This document shows, piece after piece, positions 1-5,179 of a stretch of 5,179 bases of DNA (the stretch's first letter is position 1; every line of letters begins with the position of its first letter). This DNA is from JACQID01 sp035290885. Lineage in GTDB: Archaea > Aenigmatarchaeota > Aenigmatarchaeia > GW2011-AR5. Below the pieces are notes generated by a model, which ran no database searches, was not told the DNA's origin, and saw nothing but the letters and a program-made list of their open reading frames with translations. Position numbers and translations under genes: made by a program. Location of the stretch: contig DATDTL010000011.1 in NCBI GenBank assembly GCA_035290885.1, forward strand, positions 1 to 5,179, in the 5' to 3' direction.

Positions 1-453
1 TATCACGACGTCGCCGGCGACTATGCCCTTTCTGTCTGTTGTCAGGTGCAGGTGTTCTCGCAGCGTGTCAAGAGCGACCTCAATATCAACTATCAGCGGG
101 TCGGATTCGCCCTGCTCGTCAAAAGTATTTTCGTTGCTGTCAGCCAAAGTTCTCTTCAGGTTGTAATACATGTCTCTTATGCTGGCGTGTATTCCTTCAT
201 CAAGCAGGCTCTTGCAAAAGCCGCCGACCATCATGGTCTGCATGAACTTCTTGGAATGCGCTACGTTGAAGAAATAGCGCTTTGCCGATTTATCTCCGAG
301 CGTGAGTTGCTTTGTTGCCTTGTCAAACACGACGTTGGACAGCGTTCTCAATGGTATATCTATGCTCGGATTCCCTTCCTTGTCCAGCGTCTTGAGGACG
401 TCCTCGCCCATTCCAGTGAGCTTCTTCTTTGTGTTGTTGACCTCGTCTGCCAT
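1..453 (-). CDS. top6A: DNA topoisomerase VI subunit A, N-terminal 151 residues (cut by window edge)
   Basis: This is the DNA-cleaving subunit of the archaeal type IIB topoisomerase, the relative of Spo11; with subunit B it forms an A2B2 enzyme that passes one duplex through another in the cytoplasm. I translated the reverse strand by hand: the frame is open from the ATG at 453 to the left edge. The 5Y-CAP domain shows the family motif IRDMYYNLKRT at residues 92-102. By analogy with Spo11 the second tyrosine, Tyr97, should be the one that attaches to DNA. ENTFDEQGESDPLI (residues 108-121) and the following IEVALDTLREHLHL are also typical. The family is about 350-400 residues long, so the Toprim domain lies outside the window. 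The start is chosen at 453 because a Shine-Dalgarno-like GGTGA ends six bases before it. An in-frame ATG at 459 overlaps the top6B stop as ATGA and would add two residues. The identification is very secure; the start is less so. Confidence 0.96.
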   Translation of the reverse strand, partial: MADEVNNTKKKLTGMGEDVLKTLDKEGNPSIDIPLRTLSNVVFDKATKQLTLGDKSAKRYFFNVAHSKKFMQTMMVGGFCKSLLDEGIHASIRDMYYNLKRTLADSNENTFDEQGESDPLIVDIEVALDTLREHLHLTTDRKGIVAGDVVI

Positions 454-455
454 GA

Positions 456-3400
456 TCATTCACCCTCTTCGTGCGGCTCCTTCCCGGTCTCCGCCTCTTC
501 GGTTGCAGTATCGCCTGCCTTCTCCGAAGCCTCCTTCAGCTTGTTTCTGTTCTCTATTATGCCTCTCAGTTTTCCGAGTATGCTTTTCTCGTCTTTGCCC
601 GTCAGTATGTGAAGAGCGGTTGCGACCTCCACGGAATACCGCTCAAATATCTGGAGCCTTCTCTTCTGCTCGCCTTCCTTGCGCTTGCCGGAAATGTAGC
701 GGGACAGCTGCCTGCCTGCATCCTGTATCGCAAGCTTCATCTCCTTGACTATGTCGGGGTAGGGCGCTATCGCTTCCTTGCTTTCCGAAACAAAAGGCAC
801 CCACGAGGATGCCATGTGCACGACAAGCACCATTGATCCGACAGGCACGTTGCTGCCGGATTGCTGCAGCCCGTAGCGCTTCCATTCTATGTCCTTGACG
901 GCTTCCATGGTCGCGCCTGCGCCTGCCTGATAAAGCAGGGGAACGCGGTTCGCGAATCGCAAGATTTGTATCTGTTCATCAGCCTTCATGTCGCCGCCGT
1001 AAGCTATTCCAACTTCTATCTCAAAAGGATTGCCTCTATAAACCGTCGGCTCGCGCTGCACAGCAACGACGAATTCCGCGCCGGGAAATTCCTTCTTCAG
1101 GCTTTTCTCCAGTTCCTTGCCGCCTATGGGCGACAAGCAATCCAGCGGCGGCCTCTGCAGCTTGGCTTCCTGCATCGCCTTCAGCAGTTTATCAATAGCT
1201 GTCCTGTCCAGTGACGTCGGCGCGGCCTGCGGATCAAGTTTGGCCTTGGCGCATATCTCCTTCGCGCTTTGGGCTCCGGTGGATGAAAAATCATTTACTA
1301 TGAAAGTTCCAAGATTCCTGCTTTTTGTGTTTGCCAGCATTCGCTGCAGAATTCCGAACTCTATGCCATAAGGATGCGGCCTCATTTCCTTCGGCGCTTT
1401 AGGAAGCTCATTGACGCTTCTTGGGAATATCGTCTTCACGCCGTCTGGCGCGGTATAAGTTATCTTTGCAAACGGATTTGCGATCGCAGTCTGCTTGAGG
1501 TAGTCGTCAACCCCTTGGGTCTTCCTGTAGCGGCCCGACATCTCTATGCTGACTATAGTGCCGTGCTCCTTCAGTGGCGATTCGTCAAGATGATCCTCCT
1601 TGACGACTTTCGGCTCGTTCTTTAGCGTGTCTATGTTCAGCTCCACGTAAGTTGTCTTCTTGTCGGAATCCGTGCGCGTCCATATTTTTGTTGGCGTTCC
1701 TGTGGTGAGCTGCGAATACAATGCCACAGCAGATATGCCAATGCCCTGCTGGCCGCGGCTGTTGTGGCACGATATGCCTCCGAAGCCGCCGACAAAATTC
1801 TCGCATTCCGGAACGGAGATGTCGTATACGAAATCATGCCCCTCGTTTATAATTTCAATTGCCTTGACCGGAACCATGACTATGTCGGTTTCCTGCTGCG
1901 TCAGAAGCCTAGCGGAGTTGTAGTATAACGTTCTCGTTCTTGTATCGTTGCTCGTCTTGAAAACGTAAGACGCATTTATGTCCCTGCCGTATACAGAAAC
2001 TACGTGGGTGATAAATGGTTTCTTTCCGAGCCCTATGCCGGTTCTTTGCGTTTTGCATGCGGTTATTCCCTGCATGGCCCAGAGGTACATGAGTTCGTTG
2101 GAAAGGCGCGTGCTCACTGTGTTAAACATCAGGCAATTCCTTTTCTTGACCTTGTGGCCGTCGCCCTGATGGAGCGCATCTATGAAATGCTGCCTGTTTT
2201 CCGTGCTTGTCCTGAAGACAAATTCGGGTATATGCTTGTTGTGCGCACCCCTCCCGCACAGCTTTTCCATCAGCGTGCTTATGACATTGCCGAATATCTT
2301 GACTCTTATGCTCCTTTCTCTGGGCTCTACTGTGAAATGAAGCCCCATTCTTCTTGCAAAACCAATAGTCTCTTCTATCAACGAGTCCTCGTGCTTTCCG
2401 AAAGTCAGCCCTATTTGCCTTCTGTCGGTATGCCCTTCCGCAACGAAAAGCCCGAGGAACCGCAGGAAAAATCTTTCTAATTTCAGGCTCACCGGTATCT
2501 TCGTGGGGCTTCCGTGATAGTAAGACTGGAGAATGCAGTCTCTTAGTTCTTGTCTTGGCACAAGTTTCAGCGCGAGATGGAGCGGCAGGAATCCCTTGCT
2601 CGTATACTGCTTCCAGCTGTCATCCAGAATGTCAATGCTCCCGATTCTGTAATACTTCCTGCTTTTGTCCGTCGTCTTCTTATGGATAATAACGGATTTT
2701 TCGGATAACTTTTCAAGCACGTCTTTCTCTATTCCGTATACATAAAACCAATTGCCCTTTACGTCATGGGTTTCCAGATAGTCAAGAATATTTATCTCTT
2801 CGATTTCCTCGGGTGGCGCTATTCTTTTCGGGACGGCGAGGAAGTCCCCGACTTTGAGGCTTCTCGCTTCCACTTCCTTCAGTTTGCCGTCTTCAGCGGA
2901 AAACAGGCTATGGCAGCCCGTGACTTTTATTTCCCTGTTGCCCATGAGCTTTATTTTCAGTATCTCGTTTTTCCTTTTGTGGCGTATGACGTGGCTGACT
3001 TTGCGGAATGCGTATTTGTACTCTTTCCAGTCAAAGGAAGGAACTTTTATGTCAAGAGAGGAAACATCTTTGACTTCGTCATTCCCTATATGTCGGTCAA
3101 CCAGTTCTCCTATAGGCAATATTTCGACTTTTCCGTTGACGGACGCCATTACAGGCTCGTCGTGCGTCAGCGATTGCCTCAAGCGGTGGAACTTGCTTCC
3201 GTAGAGCAGCTTCCCGAATATTCTCGGCACCTGCTCCGGGACTATTCCCGGGCCGTTGTCTTGGACCGTGACAAGGAACCTGTCTTCGCCAAGGTCCTTC
3301 ATCTTCACGGCAAGGTCGGGCATTATCTCGCTCTCTTCGCATGCATCAAGAGAATTATCAACCGCCTCCTTCACTGCCATGAGCAGCGCCTTCGTTGGAT

Positions 3401-3494
3401 TGTCAAAGCCGAGAAGATGCCGGTTCTTCTCAAAGAACTCGCTTATGGATATTTCCTTCTGCATCGCAGCCATTTCCTGAGCGGTCTTTCCCAT
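456..3494 (-). CDS. top6B: DNA topoisomerase VI subunit B precursor, interrupted by an intein
   Basis: This is the ATPase subunit of topoisomerase VI; ATP-driven dimerisation closes the gate and signals subunit A to cut DNA. The precursor has 1012 residues; removing intein residues 108-578 leaves 541, normal for forms without the extra C-terminal domain seen in some euryarchaea. The GHKL ATPase is clear: the N box EAVDNSLDACEE at 43-54 (Glu43 probable general base, Asn47 metal ligand), DNGPGI at 79-84, and the ATP lid GSKFHRLRQ/SRGQQGIG split by the intein. An H2TH region follows at about 705-790. The transducer domain carries EWKRYGLQQ at 870-878, with Lys872 as the expected switch lysine. 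The C-terminus ends in a helix (about 940-985) and an acidic, low-complexity tail rich in Glu. The start at 3494 has AAGGA six bases upstream and lies two bases after the KH gene stop; two further in-frame Met codons (8, 11) are less likely. No frameshift or stop is seen. Confidence 0.97.
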   Translation of the reverse strand: MGKTAQEMAAMQKEISISEFFEKNRHLLGFDNPTKALLMAVKEAVDNSLDACEESEIMPDLAVKMKDLGEDRFLVTVQDNGPGIVPEQVPRIFGKLLYGSKFHRLRQSLTHDEPVMASVNGKVEILPIGELVDRHIGNDEVKDVSSLDIKVPSFDWKEYKYAFRKVSHVIRHKRKNEILKIKLMGNREIKVTGCHSLFSAEDGKLKEVEARSLKVGDFLAVPKRIAPPEEIEEINILDYLETHDVKGNWFYVYGIEKDVLEKLSEKSVIIHKKTTDKSRKYYRIGSIDILDDSWKQYTSKGFLPLHLALKLVPRQELRDCILQSYYHGSPTKIPVSLKLERFFLRFLGLFVAEGHTDRRQIGLTFGKHEDSLIEETIGFARRMGLHFTVEPRERSIRVKIFGNVISTLMEKLCGRGAHNKHIPEFVFRTSTENRQHFIDALHQGDGHKVKKRNCLMFNTVSTRLSNELMYLWAMQGITACKTQRTGIGLGKKPFITHVVSVYGRDINASYVFKTSNDTRTRTLYYNSARLLTQQETDIVMVPVKAIEIINEGHDFVYDISVPECENFVGGFGGISCHNSRGQQGIGISAVALYSQLTTGTPTKIWTRTDSDKKTTYVELNIDTLKNEPKVVKEDHLDESPLKEHGTIVSIEMSGRYRKTQGVDDYLKQTAIANPFAKITYTAPDGVKTIFPRSVNELPKAPKEMRPHPYGIEFGILQRMLANTKSRNLGTFIVNDFSSTGAQSAKEICAKAKLDPQAAPTSLDRTAIDKLLKAMQEAKLQRPPLDCLSPIGGKELEKSLKKEFPGAEFVVAVQREPTVYRGNPFEIEVGIAYGGDMKADEQIQILRFANRVPLLYQAGAGATMEAVKDIEWKRYGLQQSGSNVPVGSMVLVVHMASSWVPFVSESKEAIAPYPDIVKEMKLAIQDAGRQLSRYISGKRKEGEQKRRLQIFERYSVEVATALHILTGKDEKSILGKLRGIIENRNKLKEASEKAGDTATEEAETGKEPHEEGE
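460..467 (-). promoter_or_regulatory. Ribosome binding site of top6A
   Basis: On the minus strand GAGGGTGA resembles the archaeal Shine-Dalgarno GGAGGTGA. It ends six bases before the ATG at 453 but directly touches the in-frame ATG at 459, so it favours 453 as the top6A start. It lies inside the last codons of top6B, which links translation of the two subunits. Confidence 0.55.
1761..3173 (-). mobile_element. Intein with LAGLIDADG homing endonuclease, inserted in the Top6B ATP lid
   Basis: This in-frame insert of 471 residues (precursor 108-578) should excise itself from the Top6B protein and join the flanks as HRLRQ-SRGQQGIG. Block A begins with Ser108 (SLTHDEPVMASVNGK) as the first nucleophile. 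Block B is REIKVTGCHSLFS, with the TxxH pair Thr192 and His195. Block F is DFVYDISVPECENFVGG (554-570). Block G is GISCHN, ending in the penultimate His577 and terminal Asn578, followed by Ser579 as the +1 nucleophile. All residues needed for standard class 1 splicing are present. Between the splicing halves lies a LAGLIDADG endonuclease, which in this family cuts intein-free alleles and drives homing. Parts of the insert look more AT-rich than the flanking gene (about 37-38% GC in 2641-2760, counted by eye, against 63% in 1201-1260), which may reflect separate ancestry. Boundaries are fixed by the Asn/+1 rule and by the reconstituted host motif. Confidence 0.96.
1905..2477 (-). other. LAGLIDADG homing endonuclease domain within the intein (approximate limits)
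   Basis: This part of the intein (precursor residues about 340-530) carries the two dodecapeptide motifs of a LAGLIDADG endonuclease. The first is FLGLFVAEGH at 346-355 with acidic Glu353 (2430-2459). The second is FIDALHQGDGH at 437-447 with acidic Asp445 (2154-2186). Between them KHIPEFVFRTS (420-430) matches intein block D, and after them TRLSNELMYLWAMQGI (462-477) matches block H. Both metal-binding acidic positions are kept and the frame is intact, so the enzyme may still be active. That is inference: catalytic competence cannot be proved from motifs. About 115 residues lie between the N-terminal splicing part and motif 1 (about 226-340). They include YYRIGSIDIL and LPLHLALKLVP and could be an extra DNA-recognition segment. 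Confidence 0.88.
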
Positions 3495-3496
3495 TA

Positions 3497-4006
3497 TTAT
3501 TCCTTCTTCATTTTCCTTATGGCGCGATAGGTGTTCTTGTGCGGCGAGCCGCCCACAAGCTTTTCCAGCGCCTTTGTCGCAAGTTGAACGTTGTCGTGGC
3601 TTCCTATTATAGACACGGTCTTTCCGTAGACGGACAGCCTTGTGCCGGTTGCCCGCTCTATGCGCCTTCTCGCCTTTCCGCGGGTGCCTATAACCCTTGC
3701 CCTTATCCGTTCCAGCCCTTTTTCCGGCAGGCTCATGACGTAAAGCATTTCGCTTTCGTCAAGCAGTTTCATCGCGGTCGCAGGCGCGAATCCCCGCCCT
3801 ATGGCGGTGATTATGTGGGAGGCGCTCATGACGTCAAGAGGCTCGCCCCTTATCAATATGACGTCGGCTATATTTATTCTTGTCCTAGTCTTGGACTCTA
3901 TTTCATTTTTTGTCATGCCGGCCCTGCCTATGAGCGCGGCCTTCCGGTCTTCCGGTATTTTCACTTCCTTTTCCATAGCGTGGTTTTCAGCCGGGTTCAT
4001 CGGCAT
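3497..4006 (-). CDS. Two-KH-domain RNA-binding protein, Dim2/Pno1 (Krr1-like) family
   Basis: The product, 169 residues from the ATG at 4006, is the archaeal relative of eukaryotic Dim2/Pno1, a small-subunit assembly factor that binds near the 3' end of 16S rRNA and works with the Nob1 nuclease in final trimming. KH1 starts at IPEDRKAALIGRAG, with its GxxG loop GRAG at 27-30, and runs through AIGRGFAPATAMKLLDESE. KH2 has the GxxG loop GTRG at 107-110, then GTRLSVYGKTVSIIG (121-135) and the family's end motif GGSPHKNTYRAIRK. The start at 4006 overlaps the aIF1A stop as TGATG, which suggests reinitiation; no good Shine-Dalgarno is visible. In-frame ATGs at 4000 and 3976 (MEKEVKIPED) are plausible alternatives, and the latter begins right before the KH1 core. 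A longer open frame reaches 4195 but overlaps aIF1A and has no family similarity there. Identification is strong; the start is uncertain. Confidence 0.93.
   Translation of the reverse strand: MPMNPAENHAMEKEVKIPEDRKAALIGRAGMTKNEIESKTRTRINIADVILIRGEPLDVMSASHIITAIGRGFAPATAMKLLDESEMLYVMSLPEKGLERIRARVIGTRGKARRRIERATGTRLSVYGKTVSIIGSHDNVQLATKALEKLVGGSPHKNTYRAIRKMKKE
3501..3505 (-). promoter_or_regulatory. Ribosome binding site of top6B
   Basis: Read on the minus strand, AAGGA lies within the last codons of the KH gene, with a six-base spacer (ATAATA) before the ATG at 3494. The site supports this ATG over the in-frame Met codons 8 and 11. Confidence 0.6.
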
Positions 4007-4293
4007 CACATGGTCAGAATGCCCTTTCTTCTGAGGGCGTTGGACTCGGTGGACGTGTATCTCCATACAACATCGCCGTTTGCCTCTCCTTGTATGTCCC
4101 AAGGCCTGAGTATGACGTAATCGCCGAGCCTTATCCACACCTTCTTCTTCAGCTTGCCAGGTATCCTGCCCATGCGCATCTTGCCGTCTTGGCACCGGAT
4201 CCTGAGGCGGCTCGCGCCAAGCATGGATTCCACAAGGCCGAGCACCTCGCCCTGCCTCGGTGTCCTGACCCTCGCTTCCTGTTGTTCTTCCAT
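4006..4293 (-). CDS. eif1A: Translation initiation factor aIF1A (eIF-1A family)
   Basis: This 95-residue protein is the archaeal counterpart of eIF1A and bacterial IF1. It binds the A-site region of the small ribosomal subunit during initiation. Almost the whole length is the S1-like OB fold: RTPRQGEVLGLVESMLGAS (10-28), then RLRIRCQDGKMRMGRIPGK (29-47), then KVWIRLGDYVILRPWDIQG (51-69) and the near-invariant NGDVVWRYT (72-80). It ends with LRRKGILTM, so the C-terminal tail is very short. Archaeal members are usually around 95-115 residues, so this is at the small end but complete. It starts five bases after the nmd3 stop. AAGGT at 4305-4301, inside the last nmd3 codons, could serve as a ribosome binding site seven bases upstream. 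Its stop overlaps the start of the KH gene by one base. Confidence is high from the continuous motif match. Confidence 0.97.
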   Translation of the reverse strand: MEEQQEARVRTPRQGEVLGLVESMLGASRLRIRCQDGKMRMGRIPGKLKKKVWIRLGDYVILRPWDIQGEANGDVVWRYTSTESNALRRKGILTM

Positions 4294-4298
4294 GATAA

Positions 4299-4910
4299 TT
4301 ACCTTATGGCGTATACGCTCCTGTATAGGCTCCTTCCATCCTTTTGCCCTGCAAGCTTAAAAGAGCTCACGACGAGGAATTTTTTACGAAGCTCCGTAGC
4401 AACACGGATTGCCTCGGATTTCTGAACAATCCTCGCATCGTATCCTTCTTTCTTGGCGTCTATCCGCGCGAGATATTCCGGGGCGACCATTGAGCGCACG
4501 ATTTCCAGTATCTCCTCCTTGCGGCTGCCCCTTATCTGGAGTACGGCTTCATGGTAGTTCCCGGAAACGCGCGAGCAGTTCTCGCACAGGCGCTTTCTCA
4601 CCACGATGCGCACGCTCTTCGTTTCCTTGTGCGTTTTTCTTGAGCCCGGCAAAATCATTTCTGCCGTCACGGTTGCGCTCACAGGGCCGTCCAGCTTTGC
4701 ATCCACGTCAAATGACTTCACGCCCTTCTGGGACTCCAGCGACTTCCTTATTTTTTCCTTTATGTCGCTGCGCACGTCGGCCTCGCCATCAGGGCACCTT
4801 GGGCACATAATGACCTCAAAGCTCTTGAGGAACAGCGTGCTTTTTTTGGAAAGGCATTCAATGCAGACGTGTCCGGATTCGGCAGGCTTGCCGCATTCTA
4901 CGCAGAACAT
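4299..4910 (-). CDS. nmd3: Nmd3 homologue, large ribosomal subunit assembly factor (short archaeal form)
   Basis: Nmd3 in eukaryotes is the adaptor for 60S subunit export; archaeal relatives presumably act in large-subunit maturation, as there is no nucleus. The 203-residue product shows four CxxC pairs: Cys3/Cys6, Cys16/Cys19, Cys36/Cys39 (CPRC) and Cys109/Cys112 (CENC). These should bind two zinc ions, as in the N-terminal domain of the family. The hallmark SRVSGNYHEAVLQIRG follows at 113-128. The protein ends soon after SSFKLAGQKDGRSLYRSVY, so it matches the zinc-binding and following middle region and seems to lack the C-terminal eIF5A-like domain of longer Nmd3 proteins (family knowledge, not measured here). 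The start at 4910 places the first Cys at residue 3, as is usual. It lies one base after the upstream stop (TAG-G-ATG), which suggests translational coupling; no clear Shine-Dalgarno is seen. Confidence 0.93.
   Translation of the reverse strand: MFCVECGKPAESGHVCIECLSKKSTLFLKSFEVIMCPRCPDGEADVRSDIKEKIRKSLESQKGVKSFDVDAKLDGPVSATVTAEMILPGSRKTHKETKSVRIVVRKRLCENCSRVSGNYHEAVLQIRGSRKEEILEIVRSMVAPEYLARIDAKKEGYDARIVQKSEAIRVATELRKKFLVVSSFKLAGQKDGRSLYRSVYAIR
4301..4305 (-). promoter_or_regulatory. Possible ribosome binding site of aIF1A
   Basis: AAGGT on the minus strand overlaps the last codons of nmd3 and lies seven bases before the aIF1A ATG at 4293. It is a partial match to the Shine-Dalgarno, so this is a modest call. 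Confidence 0.4.
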
Positions 4911-4911
4911 C

Positions 4912-5179
4912 CTAATAGAACGCCTTCCATATTAAAATAGTTATCTTGTAAGGGTCCGAGTCAATTGCGCCGGGAAAGTCATAGCGCATATACGGCTGCT
5001 TGGATGGCAGCTGCCTTTCAGCTATGACGTATTTCTCCCCGGATTCCCACACGATTGCAGCCCTTAGCAGCTTGTTTGTGTCGTCATTGACGAGGGTGAC
5101 TGAGCCGTCGGGATTAGTCACGGACGCTGCTGCGTCATAATCCGCGAACCACAGTGCCCTGCCCGTGGCTTCGCGTACC
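4912..5179 (-). CDS. C-terminal end of an unrecognised protein (start outside window)
   Basis: The reverse frame is open from the right edge (first full codon at 5178) to the TAG at 4914-4912, giving 88 residues. It includes ALWFADYDAAASVTNPDG, then LLRAAIVWESGEKYVIAERQ, then KQPYMRYDFPG, and ends ITILIWKAFY. I do not recognise the family. The text reads like real protein: mixed charge, alternating hydrophobic strands, many aromatics and Gly/Pro turns, suggesting a beta-rich C-terminus. There is no clear signal, zinc motif or membrane helix in this piece. A GTG at 5121 could start a 69-residue protein, but the frame stays open upstream of it with sensible residues, so a longer gene cut by the window is more likely. 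It is one base from nmd3 on the same strand and probably co-transcribed. No function is assigned. Confidence 0.7.
   Translation of the reverse strand, partial: VREATGRALWFADYDAAASVTNPDGSVTLVNDDTNKLLRAAIVWESGEKYVIAERQLPSKQPYMRYDFPGAIDSDPYKITILIWKAFY

Noticed and set aside
454..459. ATGA overlap start for top6A at 459
   Set aside because: It would touch its own Shine-Dalgarno with no spacer, whereas the ATG at 453 has a six-base spacer. It is kept only as an alternative.
1761..3173. Reading the insert as a group I intron or an insertion sequence
   Set aside because: The insert is continuously open and in frame with the host on both sides, carries intein splicing motifs at its exact ends, and shows no terminal inverted repeats or target duplication.
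2766..3530. Plus-strand open frame of 254 codons opposite the intein and the top6B start
   Set aside because: It is antisense to confidently assigned Top6B and intein sequence, and its composition (rich in Phe, Tyr, Arg, Val) is what the reverse of a lysine/glutamate-rich gene gives. No domain is recognisable.
3395..4120. Plus-strand open frame of 241 codons opposite the KH gene
   Set aside because: It spans the junctions of three well-supported minus-strand genes and shows no motif; it is a shadow frame.
3497..4195. Longer 232-residue version of the KH protein starting at 4195
   Set aside because: The extra N-terminus lies entirely over aIF1A in another frame and reads as arginine/histidine-rich noise. 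The ATG at 4006, in a TGATG overlap, or one just downstream, fits the family better.
4925..4943. AT-rich patch as a possible promoter for nmd3
   Set aside because: It lies inside the coding end of the upstream frame and has no convincing TATA/BRE pair. It encodes the sensible C-terminus ITILIWKAFY.

Overview
The window is archaeal. It carries the start of topoisomerase VI subunit A, all of subunit B, an archaeal aIF1A, a Dim2/Pno1-type two-KH-domain protein and an Nmd3 homologue, which together form an archaeal information-processing gene set. I cannot name a lineage. The compact layout, a short Nmd3 (203 aa) and a minimal aIF1A (95 aa) would fit a small-genome, uncultivated (for example DPANN-like) archaeon, but that is only an inference.

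All genes read on the minus strand, so transcription runs from the right edge to the left edge. In that order they are: the C-terminal end of an unrecognised protein (5179-4912), nmd3 (4910-4299), aIF1A (4293-4006), the KH protein (4006-3497), top6B (3494-456) and the first 151 codons of top6A (453-1). With these starts only about 10 bases are non-coding. Neighbouring genes touch, overlap by one base or are 1-5 bases apart, so this looks like one polycistronic unit with translational coupling. There is no gene-free stretch long enough to hold a promoter, terminator or RNA gene.

The main discovery is that top6B contains a complete in-frame intein of 471 residues (1761-3173). It has splicing blocks A, B, F and G and a LAGLIDADG homing endonuclease. 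It sits in the ATP lid of the GHKL ATPase, exactly between Gln and Ser of the conserved HRLRQ/SRGQQGIG motif. Removing it restores a 541-residue subunit B with all expected ATPase, H2TH and transducer motifs. Topoisomerase VI activity should therefore depend on protein splicing.

The operon joins ribosome biogenesis and translation (Nmd3 for the large subunit, Dim2 for the small subunit, aIF1A for initiation) to a type IIB topoisomerase. The order is a known archaeal neighbourhood, but the RIO1 kinase gene that often lies between aIF1A and the KH gene is absent here; those two genes overlap by one base instead.
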